The notes: a model not told the origin generated them from the sequence alone. A stretch of DNA of 64,000 bases from an uncultured Oscillospiraceae bacterium (GCA_944385415.1 CALWXC010000013.1:1-64000), one strand, 5' to 3'; counted from the stretch's first letter, positions 16,031 through 25,591 are shown. Program-made: numbers and translations.

Positions 16031-17449
16031 TTACAGATTGATATCCTCAGCCGACAGCGTGCCGACTTCCTTGGCCTTGGCCAGACAGAGGTTGGCGTAG
16101 CGCTCCACCTGCTCGGGGCAGCGGCCAATGTACAGCTTGGGGTCCAGAACCGTGCGGATTTCCTCCAGCGTCAGACCAAAGGCGCTGTCACCGGCCAGAC
16201 GCTCCAACAGGTCGCAGGTCAATCCCTCTTTCATCCGGGCCGTGGCGGCCATGGAATGGGTGCGGATGATCTCATGGAGCTGCTGACGGTCGCCGCCGCG
16301 CTTGACGGCCTCCATCATCAGGTTTTCCGTGGCAATGAAGGGCAGATACTCCATGACGAACTTCTCCACGATTTTCTCGTTGACGTGGAGACCCTTGGTG
16401 ACGTTCTGCATCAGCCGCAAGACGGCGTCGCAGCACAGGAAGCCCTCGGGCAGGCTGATGCGGCGGTTGGCGGAATCGTCCAACGTCCGCTCCATCCACT
16501 GGGTGGAGGCGGTCATGGGGGCATTCAGCGCGTCGGCCATGATGTAACGGGACAGGGAGCAGATGCGCTCGGAGCGCATGGGATTGCGCTTGTAGGGCAT
16601 GGCCGAGGAGCCCACCTGCTTCGTCTCAAAGGGTTCCTCCACCTGACGGTCGTGCTGGAGCAGCCGCAGGTCGTTGGCGAAGCGGTAGCAGCTCTGACCG
16701 ATGGAGGACAGGGCGTTGAGAATCCGGCTGTCCAGCTTGCGGGGATATGTCTGACCGCAGACATCGTAGCAGCGGTCGAAACCGAATTCGGCGGCAATCT
16801 GCCGGTTCATCTCGTCGATTTTGGCCGTGTCTCCGGCGAACAGCTCCATAAAGGAAGCCTCGGTGCCGGTGGTGCCGCGGCAGCCCAGGAAGCGGATGGC
16901 GCCGATGACGTCGTCCAACTCCTCCATGTCCAGCATCAGGTCCTGGAGCCACAGGCTGGCCCGCTTGCCCACGGTGACCAGCTGGGCGGGCTGATAATGG
17001 GTGTAGCCCAGGGCGGGCATGGAGCGGTATTCCAGGGCGAAGTTGGCCAGATTTTCAATGACAGCGGCCAGCTGCTTCCGGAGATACAGCAGGGCGTCCC
17101 GGTACAGCACCAGATCGGCGTTGTCGGTGACATAGCAGCTGGTGGCGCCCAGGTGGATGATGCCTTTGGCCAGGGGGCAGTTGAGGCCGTAGGCGTAGAT
17201 ATGGGCCATGACGTCGTGGCGGATTTCCGCCTCCTTGGCGGCGGCGGCCTCGAAGTCGATGGGGGCAATGCCCTTCACCAGCTCGTCCACCTGCTCCTGG
17301 GTCACAGGCAGGCCCAGATTGTGCTCAGCCCGGGCCAGGGCAATCCACAGCCGCCGCCACGTCTCAATGCGCTTCTCGGCGGAGAACTGGCGCAGCATAA
17401 ACTGGGATGCGTAACGGGACGACAGGGGGCTTTCGTAACGGTCGGTCAT
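16031..17449 (-). CDS. purB: Adenylosuccinate lyase
   Basis: This fumarase/aspartase-superfamily lyase acts twice in purine synthesis: SAICAR to AICAR, and adenylosuccinate to AMP, each releasing fumarate. It has 472 residues. Visible landmarks are GATSCYVTDNADL (about 100), the conserved TEASFMELF region, and the family signature GSSAMPYKRNPMRSE (about 280-295) on the flexible catalytic loop. It lies 28 bp after purA and 16 bp before hpt in one operon, so it completes IMP-to-AMP conversion with PurA. Confidence 0.97.
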   Translation of the reverse strand: MTDRYESPLSSRYASQFMLRQFSAEKRIETWRRLWIALARAEHNLGLPVTQEQVDELVKGIAPIDFEAAAAKEAEIRHDVMAHIYAYGLNCPLAKGIIHLGATSCYVTDNADLVLYRDALLYLRKQLAAVIENLANFALEYRSMPALGYTHYQPAQLVTVGKRASLWLQDLMLDMEELDDVIGAIRFLGCRGTTGTEASFMELFAGDTAKIDEMNRQIAAEFGFDRCYDVCGQTYPRKLDSRILNALSSIGQSCYRFANDLRLLQHDRQVEEPFETKQVGSSAMPYKRNPMRSERICSLSRYIMADALNAPMTASTQWMERTLDDSANRRISLPEGFLCCDAVLRLMQNVTKGLHVNEKIVEKFVMEYLPFIATENLMMEAVKRGGDRQQLHEIIRTHSMAATARMKEGLTCDLLERLAGDSAFGLTLEEIRTVLDPKLYIGRCPEQVERYANLCLAKAKEVGTLSAEDINL

Positions 17450-17477
17450 TCTCTCTCCTCCTTCTGGTCAGACCACA

Positions 17478-18752
17478 TCAGCGCAGAATGATGGCGTCGC
17501 GCTCGGGACCCACGGACACATAGCCGATGTGGCAGCCGATGGCCTTTTCCACATACAGCACATAGTCCTGGGCAGCCTTGGGCAGGTCCTCCCAGCGGCG
17601 GACACCAGCGATATCCTCTTTCCAGCCGTCCAGATACTCAATGACGGGCTTGGCATCGTTCAGGTCCACGGGGAAGGGGAACTCGTCGGTCATTTCACCG
17701 TGGAGCTCATAGCGGGCGCAGACGGGAATCTTGTCCATATAGGAGAGAATGTCCAGCTTGGTCAGGGCGATGTTGGTAGCGCCCTGCATCTGAACGCCGT
17801 AGCGGGTGGCTACGATATCGATGGGGCCTACACGACGGGGACGGCCCGTGGAAACGCCGTATTCACCACCGGCCTCGCGGAGCTTATCGGCCTCTTCGCC
17901 GAACCACTCACAGGTGAAGGGACCCTCGCCCACGCAGGTGGAGTAGGCCTTGACCACGCCGATGACCTCGTCCAGCTTGATGCTGGGGCAGCCGGCGCCC
18001 ACAGGGGCGTAGGCGGCGACGGCGTTGGAGGAAGTGGTGTAGGGGATGATGCCGAAGTCCAGATCGCGCAGAGCGCCCAGCTGGGCCTCGAACAGGAACT
18101 TCTTGCCGGCGGCCTGGGCGTCCCGCAGGAAGGTGACGGTATTGCAGATAAAGGGCTTGATCTTGCCGCCGAACTCCTCCAGCCAGGCCAGCATGTCCTC
18201 CAGCTTGTAGGGCGTAGCGCCGTAGACCTTCTCCACCGTCAGGTTCTTCCACTCGAGGATGTCGGCCAGATGGGCCTTGAGGTGCTCGGGGTGGAACAGC
18301 TCACCGGCCAGAATAACCTTCTTCTGGTACTTGTCGCTGTAGAACGGAGCAATGCCGCGCTTGGTGGAGCCGTATTTCTTGTCCTTGAGCCGGGCCTCCT
18401 CCAGGGAGTCCAGATCCCGGTGATAGGGCAGCAGCAGGGGGGTGCGCTCGGAGATTTTCAGGTTGTCGGGGGTGATGGACACACCGGCGGCCATAACGCC
18501 GCTCATCTCCTCCCACAGAGCCTCACAGTCCAGGGCCACGCCGTTGCCGAGGATATTGACCACGCCCTTGCGGAAGATGCCGGAGGGCAGCAGGTGCAGG
18601 CCGAATTTGCCGTACTCGTTGATGACGGTGTGACCGGCGTTGCTGCCGCCCTGATAACGGATGACAACATCATAGTCCTGGGTCACCAGATCGACCATGC
18701 GGCCCTTGCCCTCGTCGCCCCAGTTGATGCCTACAATCGCACAATTAGACAT
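17478..18752 (-). CDS. purA: Adenylosuccinate synthetase
   Basis: It makes adenylosuccinate from IMP and aspartate using GTP. I chose the ATG at 18752 (MSNCAIVGINWGDEGKGR) because GGAGG lies 8 bp upstream. The protein is 424 residues, close to the family norm. The GTP-binding WGDEGKGR loop is at 11-18, GGSNAGHTV follows at about 38-46, and GRPRRVGPIDIVATRYG and TKLDILS are in the C-terminal half. It is the first gene of purA-purB-hpt. A TATACT-type -10 lies about 100 bp upstream. I saw no purine riboswitch. Confidence 0.97.
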   Translation of the reverse strand: MSNCAIVGINWGDEGKGRMVDLVTQDYDVVIRYQGGSNAGHTVINEYGKFGLHLLPSGIFRKGVVNILGNGVALDCEALWEEMSGVMAAGVSITPDNLKISERTPLLLPYHRDLDSLEEARLKDKKYGSTKRGIAPFYSDKYQKKVILAGELFHPEHLKAHLADILEWKNLTVEKVYGATPYKLEDMLAWLEEFGGKIKPFICNTVTFLRDAQAAGKKFLFEAQLGALRDLDFGIIPYTTSSNAVAAYAPVGAGCPSIKLDEVIGVVKAYSTCVGEGPFTCEWFGEEADKLREAGGEYGVSTGRPRRVGPIDIVATRYGVQMQGATNIALTKLDILSYMDKIPVCARYELHGEMTDEFPFPVDLNDAKPVIEYLDGWKEDIAGVRRWEDLPKAAQDYVLYVEKAIGCHIGYVSVGPERDAIILR

Positions 18753-18953
18753 AGTGTGTTCCTCCAATATCTGCCCGAAATTTTAAAATTCAGGATGTTA
18801 CAGTGTCGGAGCGGCCACAAATGACCGCACAGATACAGTATAATACGATTTTGACGATTAGTAAAGTAAAATTGAAATTTTTGTTGTTTTCAAATTTCTA
18901 TCGCACAACTGGGAAATATGTGATACAATGGAGGGGCGAAAGGAGACATTACC

Positions 18954-19883
18954 ATGCACACGTTGAAAGACATTACGGATTTGGTGGGCGGCACGCCCCT
19001 GCTGGAGCTGCGCAACTACAGGGTGCGCCACGGCCTGCGGGCCACGCTGCTGGCCAAACTGGAATATTTGAATCCCGCCGGCAGCGTCAAGGACCGGGCG
19101 GCGGTCTACATGATCCGCGACGCCGAGGAGCGGGGCCTGCTGCAGCCCGGCGGCACCATCATCGAGCCTACCTCCGGCAATACGGGCATCGGCTTGGCGG
19201 CGGTGGCGGCGGCCAAGGGCTACAAAGTGGTGCTGACCATGCCTGAGTCCATGAGCTTGGAGCGGCGGCAGCTGCTGGCGGCCTACGGCGCGGAACTGGT
19301 GCTGACCCCGGCAGCCAAGGGGATGCAGGGGGCTGTGGATGCGGCGGAAGCCTTGCAAAAGGAGACGCCCGGCAGCATTCTGGCCGGACAGTTCTCCAAC
19401 CCGGCCAACGCCAGGGCCCATTATGAGACCACCGGCCCGGAAATTTGGAACGACACCGACGGCAAAGTGGACATCTTTGTGGCCGGTGTTGGCACCGGCG
19501 GCACCCTCACCGGTGTGGGCCGCTACCTCAAGGAGCAGAACCCCAATGTACGGATTGTGGCGGTGGAACCGGCCAAGTCGCCCCTTTTGAGCCAGGGCAA
19601 AGCCGGACCCCACGGCATCCAGGGCATCGGCGCCAACTTCGTGCCGGAACTGCTGGACCGGACCATTTATGATGAAGTGCTCACCGTGGCCGAGGAGGAC
19701 GCCTATGCCACGGGCCGGGAGCTGGCCGCTGGCGAGGGCGTTCTGGTGGGCATCAGCTCCGCCGCAGCCGTTTGGGCTGCCGACCAGCTGGCCCAGCGGC
19801 CGGAGAACGCTGGAAAAACCATTGTGGCCCTGTTGCCCGACACCGGCGACCGGTATCTGTCCACGCCGCTGTTCCAAAAATAA
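18954..19883 (+). CDS. cysK: Cysteine synthase A (O-acetylserine sulfhydrylase)
   Basis: This PLP enzyme makes cysteine from O-acetylserine and sulfide. It has 309 residues. The PLP lysine is K46 in [11 protein letters not shown], the substrate loop is TSGNTGIG, the phosphate-binding loop is [10 protein letters not shown], and [15 protein letters not shown] lies near the C-terminus. The ATG at 18954 follows AAAGGAG. It is monocistronic and divergent from purA; a TACAAT -10 is visible but the -35 is weak. CysK and CysM cannot be fully separated by eye, but length and motifs favour CysK. Confidence 0.94.
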   Translation: MHTLKDITDLVGGTPLLELRNYRVRHGLRATLLAKLEYLNPAGSVKDRAAVYMIRDAEERGLLQPGGTIIEPTSGNTGIGLAAVAAAKGYKVVLTMPESMSLERRQLLAAYGAELVLTPAAKGMQGAVDAAEALQKETPGSILAGQFSNPANARAHYETTGPEIWNDTDGKVDIFVAGVGTGGTLTGVGRYLKEQNPNVRIVAVEPAKSPLLSQGKAGPHGIQGIGANFVPELLDRTIYDEVLTVAEEDAYATGRELAAGEGVLVGISSAAAVWAADQLAQRPENAGKTIVALLPDTGDRYLSTPLFQK

Positions 19884-19963
19884 TTTCCAGATTTAACCTG
19901 CATGATGGCGGCGCGCTGCGGTCATACTACGTCTGTACCCAATAAAAAGGAGGAACAAACGAT

Positions 19964-20122
19964 ATGAACGCCAACAAATGCATTGCCTGCACCGTCAAGA
20001 ACTGCACCCATCACTGCGGCGCTGAGAACTACTGCTCCCTGGAGAAGGTGAGCATCGGCACCCATGAGAGCAACCCCTCCATGGATCAGTGCACCGACTG
20101 CCTGTCCTTCTGCAAGAAGTAA
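19964..20122 (+). CDS. DUF1540 cysteine-rich mini-protein
   Basis: This 52-residue protein starts at an ATG preceded by AAGGAGG. It has seven cysteines in paired spacings: CIAC, NCTHHCG, YCSLE and CTDCLSFC. This is the DUF1540 pattern, common as small metal-binding or spore-associated proteins in clostridia. Zinc or iron binding is likely but function is unknown. It has its own strong terminator immediately downstream. Confidence 0.88.
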   Translation: MNANKCIACTVKNCTHHCGAENYCSLEKVSIGTHESNPSMDQCTDCLSFCKK

Positions 20123-20138
20123 GACCGGCCTGACGCGG

Positions 20139-20182
20139 CACAGTCTCCGAAACCTCACGGCTTCGGAGACTGTGTTTTTTTA
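20139..20182 (+). terminator. Terminator of the DUF1540 gene
   Basis: A 13-bp stem (CACAGTCTCCGAA / TTCGGAGACTGTG) is followed by TTTTTTT. Confidence 0.9.
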
Positions 20183-20209
20183 TTTGAAATGGAACTTGTG
20201 TCCGCATAC

Positions 20210-20404
20210 CTGGTTTGTAGGGGACGGCATCTCTGACGGCCCTGGATGGACTGCCGATATGGAACGTAGGGCGGGACCTGTGTGTCCCGCCGTTGGGATG
20301 CACCATCAATCATCTTGGACGTAGGGGCCGGCATCCTTGACGGCCCCGGAAAGAATGCGTTGCGGGCGCGTCAAGGATGCCGCGCCCTACGGATGGGGTG
20401 CAAA
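20210..20404. repeat. REP-like hairpin cluster D
   Basis: Three forward GTAGG hairpins (about 20218-20244, 20267-20291 and 20320-20345) and one inverted element (about 20367-20391, ending CGCCCTAC) lie between the DUF1540 terminator and modular repeat copy 5. No gene is visible. Confidence 0.7.
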
Positions 20405-20752
20405 GAAGGCCGCCGTCCACCACCCGCGATGGGGTGGGGACGGCGGCCTTACGGCTGACGCCGTGGGGGTTGCGCCATCTGCGGATGGCGCTTTGGACGA
20501 TTGGGGATTTCGCCCCGTGCGCGGGGCGACCAAAGGCTCTGCCTTTGGAAACCGCGATTTGGGCTGCCCGCCGTTCGTTGGCAAGAGTGGTCGGCGAGGA
20601 ATTTTGCGTCAGGCCAAGGTGTGGCTTTGCAGCCATACTGGATGTATGGCAAGGAGCCACACCGCAGGCATGGCGGAAAAGGCCCGGCGAGCACCGCAGA
20701 CACACGGACGGTGGGTAGCCCTTACAAGAAAAAAATCGAGTAAAACTTTTAA
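20405..20752 (-). repeat. Modular hairpin repeat, copy 5 (long form, inverted)
   Basis: On the minus strand it starts with the tag about 20 bp after the NSS transporter stop. The long-form insert contains CCATAC-ATCCA-GTATGG (about 20634-20650). The first hairpin is AAAGGC/GCCTTT instead of GGGGC/GCCCC, a clear compensated change. Only one 25-bp unit is present (20512-20527, stem GCCCCG), then the fixed hairpin (20472-20491) and the AGGCCGCC/GGCGGCCT terminator-like hairpin. Confidence 0.85.
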
Positions 20753-20773
20753 GTTTGGGTGCTACTGCGCTTT

Positions 20774-22084
20774 TTAGCCGATACCGCCGTAATAGATACC
20801 AAGGACCACCACAGCTGCCGCCAGAATCACATAAAAATAGGCGATCACATCAAACTGACGGCCCAGGGGACGGCTGCGGCCGATATTCAGCTCTGCCTTA
20901 ATGTTCTTCATACCCAAAATGAAGTAGATAAACACCGCGCACAGCACCGCGCCGAAGGGGGCGATATAGATGGTGACGGCGTCCAGCCACGCGCCCATGT
21001 CGGGCAGCGCCTCCAGGAACACGGACACGGCAAACGTAACCGCGCCGATGATGCAGATGGACAGGGTCCGGCCCAGCTTTAACTGGGAGGACAGCGCTTC
21101 GCTGCACGCCTCAAACATATTGATGAGCGACGTGATACCGGCAAAGAACACGGACACAAAGAACAAAATGGCGAAAATCTGACCGGCAGGCATCTGATGG
21201 AACACCTGGGGCAGCGTCACGAACATCAGAGACGGGCCGGAGGTGGGGTCGATGCCGAAAGCAAACACGGCGGGGATGATGGCGAAGCCCGCCAGCAACG
21301 CGGCCAGCGTATCCAGCACGGCGGTCATGCCTGCGTGATGAATAATATTCTCGTCCCGCTTCATATAGCTGCCGTAGATCAGCATACCCGCACCATTGAT
21401 GGACAGGGAGAAGAAGGCCTGTCCCATGGCCATGACCCACGTCTCCGGCACCAGCAGGTAACTCCAGTCGGGCTTCAGCAGATAGGCGTAGCCCTTGTCG
21501 GAGCCGTCCAGGAAAAACACCCGGATGGCAATGATGATGAACAGGACAAAAAAGGTGGGCATCATGATTTTGCTGATTTTTTCGATGCCGCTGGACACGC
21601 CTTTGATGAGAATCAGCACCGTGGCCACAATGACGATGATGTGCCAGGGAATGGAGCCGAAGCTGACGGCCAGCGAATCAAAATAGCCCTGGGAATTGGC
21701 TGTCAGCACCGAACCGGTAAACGCGCCGGCACAGTACCGCAGCACCCAGCCCAGCACCACTGAATAGCCGATGGCGATGCCCAGGACGCCCAGCAGGGGC
21801 AGAGCGCCAATGATCCGGCCGCCCTTTTTGCCCTTGGCTTTCAATACATAGTCAAAGGAACCGGCGGTGCCTGTGCCGGTGAGACGGCCAAAGGCAAATT
21901 CCGCCGACAGACCCGCGTAGCTGAACAGGGCCACAAAGATAAAATAGGGAATCAGAAACGCTCCGCCGCCGTACTGGCCTACTCGATAGGGAAACAGCCA
22001 GATATTGCCCATGCCCACCGCCGAGCCGACGGCGGCCAGCACAAAGCCGATGGAGCTTTTGAATTGTGCGCGCTCTTTCTTCAT
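20774..22084 (-). CDS. Sodium-dependent transporter (NSS/SNF family)
   Basis: This 436-residue integral membrane protein of the neurotransmitter:sodium symporter family has about 11 to 12 hydrophobic segments. The Na+/substrate site in helix 1 is visible as FVLAAVGSAVGMGNIWLFPY (13-32). GQAFFSLSINGAGMLIYGSY matches the helix-6 region. Bacterial members import amino acids such as tryptophan, leucine or alanine with Na+. The substrate here is unknown. It lies 75 bp after the J-domain gene in the same direction, and modular repeat copy 5 follows it. Confidence 0.92.
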   Translation of the reverse strand: MKKERAQFKSSIGFVLAAVGSAVGMGNIWLFPYRVGQYGGGAFLIPYFIFVALFSYAGLSAEFAFGRLTGTGTAGSFDYVLKAKGKKGGRIIGALPLLGVLGIAIGYSVVLGWVLRYCAGAFTGSVLTANSQGYFDSLAVSFGSIPWHIIVIVATVLILIKGVSSGIEKISKIMMPTFFVLFIIIAIRVFFLDGSDKGYAYLLKPDWSYLLVPETWVMAMGQAFFSLSINGAGMLIYGSYMKRDENIIHHAGMTAVLDTLAALLAGFAIIPAVFAFGIDPTSGPSLMFVTLPQVFHQMPAGQIFAILFFVSVFFAGITSLINMFEACSEALSSQLKLGRTLSICIIGAVTFAVSVFLEALPDMGAWLDAVTIYIAPFGAVLCAVFIYFILGMKNIKAELNIGRSRPLGRQFDVIAYFYVILAAAVVVLGIYYGGIG

Positions 22085-22159
22085 TTGTGTATACCTCCAA
22101 AGTGTTTCCGGCGCAAAAGAACCCCGCGCCGTATGGGGGTGAACGGGGTGGGGGCGGCT

Positions 22160-22867
22160 TCAGCGGTAGAAGCCGAAGCCGCAGGGATAGAAGCAGGAAC
22201 CGCCGCTGCAGCAGGCGTTGCAGAGACAGCACAAAGCCGCTGTTTTGCAGGGGTCGAACTGGGCCACAGTGCCCCGGTACGTCTGCTGATGCTGCGTATA
22301 GACCCGGCCTGTCTGCTCCAGCTGCTGGAGCACTTGCCGGTACCGGAGATTGTTGGGCTCCATCTCCACGGCCCGCCGGGCGTGTTCCAATGCCGTTGTC
22401 CGGTTGCCCAGCTGGCTGTTGGCCACGGCGCTGAGATAGTACCACTGGGCCGTCCGGCGGGACGCGTCCAGACCCGACAGGGCGTTGATGGCCTCACGAT
22501 ACCGGCCAAACTGGATGTAGTTCTCCGCGGCCCGGATCTCCGACGGTGTGGTCCGCTCGTATTCGGCCTGCTGCCGTCGCTGGGCCTCATACCAGGCAGA
22601 GAAAGGATCGCCGTAGCCCCCGCCGAAGGGGCTGCCGCCGTAAGGGTTGCCGCCGGGCTGTCCATAGGGGTTCTGCTGGGCCTTTTCAGGGTTTTTGATC
22701 TGATCGTAGGCGGCGTTGATCTCGTTCATTTTCTTGGCGGCCTCTTCTTCATTGCCCGGGTTCATGTCCGGGTGGTACTTCTTGGCCAGCCGCCGGTAGG
22801 CCTGTTTAATCTCGTCGTCGGACGCGTTGGGGCTGACGCCCAATACCTTATACGGGTCGGATATCAT
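22160..22867 (-). CDS. J-domain (DnaJ-like) protein with Cys-rich tail
   Basis: I chose the ATG at 22867 ([11 protein letters not shown]) because GGAGGG precedes it, giving 235 residues. The J domain occupies about 4-68 with HPD at 32-34, so it should stimulate an Hsp70. A Gly/Asn/Pro-rich linker follows (about 75-105), then a TPR-like helical region (about 120-190, [20 protein letters not shown]). The tail is cysteine-rich and looks metal-binding or membrane-adjacent ([18 protein letters not shown]). The Gly/Cys layout of canonical DnaJ is absent. The start overlaps the DUF5685 gene by 20 bp. Confidence 0.88.
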   Translation of the reverse strand: MISDPYKVLGVSPNASDDEIKQAYRRLAKKYHPDMNPGNEEEAAKKMNEINAAYDQIKNPEKAQQNPYGQPGGNPYGGSPFGGGYGDPFSAWYEAQRRQQAEYERTTPSEIRAAENYIQFGRYREAINALSGLDASRRTAQWYYLSAVANSQLGNRTTALEHARRAVEMEPNNLRYRQVLQQLEQTGRVYTQHQQTYRGTVAQFDPCKTAALCCLCNACCSGGSCFYPCGFGFYR

Positions 22868-23708
22868 GGGACCCTCCTTCGTTTTGGCTGTTCTGTTTCC
22901 GCAGCGCGGTCTCGTAGCGCTGCCACACGCCGGAGTAGAGGATATTGCGCAGAAGCGCCACGTCCTGTACCAGGGGCAGACGCTCAAAGGCTGCCGTGGC
23001 TTCCCCCAGGAGCATGGTCAGCATGGGCCGGAAGTCCTCCAACGTTCGGCCCTCGTCGGCCCAATGAGACAGGGGATTGTACCGGCCCTTTTTCCGGTCC
23101 TCCGGCAAATCCAGCGCCGCGTCCAGCAGATAGACAAAGCGCCCCAGCCCCTGGCCTACGGTCCGCAGATCGTCGGCCCAGCGGTCCTCCCGCCAGACAA
23201 ACACCTCCCCCAGCAGATCCGCGAAGGCGTTGGCGGCCCCGTCGGGGTCCGGAACCCCGGCGGCTTCGATGGCAGAAAGCTGGTCCAGAGACGCGGTGAT
23301 GGCTCCGCTCTGCCGGGGATAGCGATCCTGTATGGCCCGGACAGGACGGCGCAGCAGCTTCCATAAGGCCAGCTTGGGCAGATTCCGGTCATCCTGCCAG
23401 TCGTCCAGGCAGTTATATGCTGCCAGGGCGGCGTTCATGGCCGCACCGTAGTTGGTGGCGTCGTTGTGCCAGTGGGGCCGGGCCTTCATGGGATGGACAG
23501 CGCAGCGGCTCCGGCCCGCTGTCTCCTCCGGCTCATAGAGGGAGGACAGCAGCAGCACCAGAAAGGTCATATCATAGGTCAGCGTCAGACGGCTGACGGC
23601 GGAGCATTCCCGGCCCAGACGGCGGCACAGACCGCAGTAACAGGCGGCGTACCGGGTCTGCTGCTCCTCCGTCAGCAGGCGGGCATCAGCGGTGATGTAT
23701 CCGAACAC
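22848..23708 (-). CDS. DUF5685-family protein
   Basis: This 286-residue protein has the conserved start [16 protein letters not shown], then [15 protein letters not shown] with the CxxC-type cysteines, and HPMKARPHW further on. It also has [10 protein letters not shown] and [16 protein letters not shown], acidic and arginine-rich helical motifs in a protein that looks largely helical. I recognise the DUF5685 family but no activity is known. It overlaps the following J-domain gene by 20 bp, which suggests that the two are co-translated and work together. Confidence 0.8.
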   Translation of the reverse strand: MFGYITADARLLTEEQQTRYAACYCGLCRRLGRECSAVSRLTLTYDMTFLVLLLSSLYEPEETAGRSRCAVHPMKARPHWHNDATNYGAAMNAALAAYNCLDDWQDDRNLPKLALWKLLRRPVRAIQDRYPRQSGAITASLDQLSAIEAAGVPDPDGAANAFADLLGEVFVWREDRWADDLRTVGQGLGRFVYLLDAALDLPEDRKKGRYNPLSHWADEGRTLEDFRPMLTMLLGEATAAFERLPLVQDVALLRNILYSGVWQRYETALRKQNSQNEGGSHDIRPV

Positions 23709-23779
23709 GGCGGCTTCCTCTCAGTTAACAGACTGTCCTGATAGAATACCACAGAATTGTGACCGTTTTGTGACAACCG

Positions 23780-24622
23780 TCATGGATTTTTCAGAAATTC
23801 CCGCAGGGTGCGGAGATTCAGCTGGCCCAGCTCCGACATCCGGCACAAAACGCCGCCCCAGAAGACGATGCACATGCAGATATACAGCCACAACATACCC
23901 AAAACCACCGCCGTCATGCTGCCGTAGAAGTAGGAGCCGCCGCCGCCGTGGTCCACATAGATGGAGAACAGCCAGGAGAAGGTCATCCAGCCGATGGCCG
24001 TCACAATGGCCGGGGGCACCACATTGCGCAGGCGCATGGGCTTGGCGGGGAAAAAGGCGAAAATCATGGTGAACAGCAGAGAAAGCAGCCCCAGGGTCAG
24101 GAGATTTCTCTGATGGACCAGCCGGGCCACGGCTTCCAGAATCCAGATATCCCACTGATCAGCCAGGTTCAAAAGGGATTGACCGAAGACGTGGAGGGCC
24201 AGGGTGACGAACAGAGCGATAATCAGCAAAAAGGTGTAGAAAATGGCCGTCAGCCGCCGTCGGATATAGCTGCGGGATTCGTCGGCGCCCAGAATGGCAT
24301 TGATGCCGTTGAGCATCCCGTACACGCCCCGGGAGGCGGCCCACAGGGAGAACACCACCGAGACCGAGGCCACCGCCAGCAGATTGGAGGTGTACAGGTC
24401 CCGGACAAAATCCTCCGCCGTGGACATGACGGCTTCCGGCAGAATCTGTTCCATCATGGTCAGCAAATCCTGGAGCGTCCAGGGCAGATAGCGCAGCAGG
24501 GATACCACCAGGGTCAGCAGCGGTACAATGGACAGCAGCATAAAGAAGGAGGCCCCGGCGGCCAGGGTGGATATATTATATCCCCGGAAATACCGGGCAG
24601 CATTCTGAAATTTACGGAGCAA
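23780..24622 (-). CDS. YihY/BrkB-family membrane protein
   Basis: The best start is a TTG at 24622 preceded by GGGAGG at 8 bp, giving 280 residues; longer in-frame starts lack a ribosome site. The protein has six hydrophobic segments and the YihY/BrkB signatures ISTLAAGASFFMLLSIVPLL, LWAASRGVYGMLNGINAI and YGSMTAVVLGMLWLYI. The family was once called ribonuclease BN but is now regarded as a membrane transporter or envelope protein of unsettled role. It follows a bare promoter region and ends 71 bp before the DUF5685 gene. Confidence 0.87.
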   Translation of the reverse strand: MLRKFQNAARYFRGYNISTLAAGASFFMLLSIVPLLTLVVSLLRYLPWTLQDLLTMMEQILPEAVMSTAEDFVRDLYTSNLLAVASVSVVFSLWAASRGVYGMLNGINAILGADESRSYIRRRLTAIFYTFLLIIALFVTLALHVFGQSLLNLADQWDIWILEAVARLVHQRNLLTLGLLSLLFTMIFAFFPAKPMRLRNVVPPAIVTAIGWMTFSWLFSIYVDHGGGGSYFYGSMTAVVLGMLWLYICMCIVFWGGVLCRMSELGQLNLRTLREFLKNP

Positions 24623-24759
24623 TGGACGACCCTCCCATGTGCCGTCCGAAAAAAGTCGGACGGGACTTAGTATAGCGAAGAAACGGGCGATGTGCAATAG
24701 ATAGTCTCAGTTTCTGCACCGGCTCTCCATCCTATGCGGGGGAATCCGGCGTCAGAACG

Positions 24760-24788
24760 AAAAAAGCGGACGAAACCGTCCGCTTTTT
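24760..24788 (-). terminator. Terminator of the HdeD-like gene
   Basis: A 12-bp stem (AAAAAGCGGACG / CGTCCGCTTTTT) with an AAAC loop functions best on the minus strand but could act both ways. Confidence 0.85.
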
Positions 24789-24803
24789 ACAGAAAGGAGC
24801 CGG

Positions 24804-25376
24804 TTACTCCTCATATACAATATCCAGATCGTCGGGGCCTTGGCGGAAGTGCCGGTTGGTGTAGATCACCACAAAGAGATTCTGCACGCCCTCGATGATC
24901 AGGGTGATGCCCAGCAACGTCATCAGGGCACGGGCCCCGGCAAAGGGGTTGAAGATCAGCAGCAGACCGGCGGCGGCCGACAAAAGGGCGGCGGCCAGGA
25001 CGCTCCACCAGCGGTTCAGACCCATGCGGCGGGCGTCCAGAGCCGTGCGCAGCTTCAACAGGCCGTCAATGAGAATAAACAGTCCAATGAGCAGCTGCAG
25101 CAGGGACAGAACGTTGCCCGGATGGAAACAGAGGATGATACCGAACACCAGGGCCAGAGCGCCCATGATCAGATCAAACTGGAACGCCAGAGTGGTGCCG
25201 TCCTTGGTGAAGTAGCTGACGAGCTTGGCCACGCCAAAGAGAATGCTGACGCCGCCGATGAGATAACAGATGGTATAGAGGGATTGGAGGGGCCAGATGG
25301 TCACCACCAGTCCCAACAGAATCAGGACCGCGGAAAGAAGGATATAAAATCGTTTGGCTTGTTGCATCCAGTTCAT
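24804..25376 (-). CDS. HdeD/DUF308-family membrane protein
   Basis: I chose the ATG at 25376 (MNWMQQAKRFYILL) because GGGAGG lies upstream, giving 190 residues. Six hydrophobic segments alternate with short loops; LIGLFILIDGLLKLRTALDA and LLGITLIIEGVQNLF are the repeated DUF308 pattern. HdeD itself is tied to acid resistance in enterobacteria. In clostridia the role of these proteins is unknown. It is monocistronic. Confidence 0.83.
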   Translation of the reverse strand: MNWMQQAKRFYILLSAVLILLGLVVTIWPLQSLYTICYLIGGVSILFGVAKLVSYFTKDGTTLAFQFDLIMGALALVFGIILCFHPGNVLSLLQLLIGLFILIDGLLKLRTALDARRMGLNRWWSVLAAALLSAAAGLLLIFNPFAGARALMTLLGITLIIEGVQNLFVVIYTNRHFRQGPDDLDIVYEE

Positions 25377-25503
25377 AAGTTCACGCCTCCCAGGATACGA
25401 GCAGATGGAGATAGTATATGCCGGATTGATTGGGTCCATCATAGCACTCTCAGCCGCGGGACACAAGGGAAAAAAGAAAATCGAAATTTTTTAAAAAAAG
25501 GTG

Positions 25504-25531
25504 TTGACATTTTTCGTGATTCGTGTATAAT
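25504..25531 (+). promoter_or_regulatory. Promoter of tRNA-Gln
   Basis: A consensus -35 TTGACA (25504-25509) and -10 TATAAT (25526-25531) are 16 bp apart, about 60 bp before the tRNA. Confidence 0.85.
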
Positions 25532-25591
25532 AATCATGCACTGAGGCGCTGGACCAAAACGAAACGCCGAAAACAGTGCAAAACACAAGAT

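Noticed and set aside
22085..22159. Terminator between the J-domain gene and the NSS transporter gene.
   Set aside because: The ACCCCG/CGGGGT pairing has a 17-nt loop and a weak TTCTTTT tail. It was not strong enough to list.
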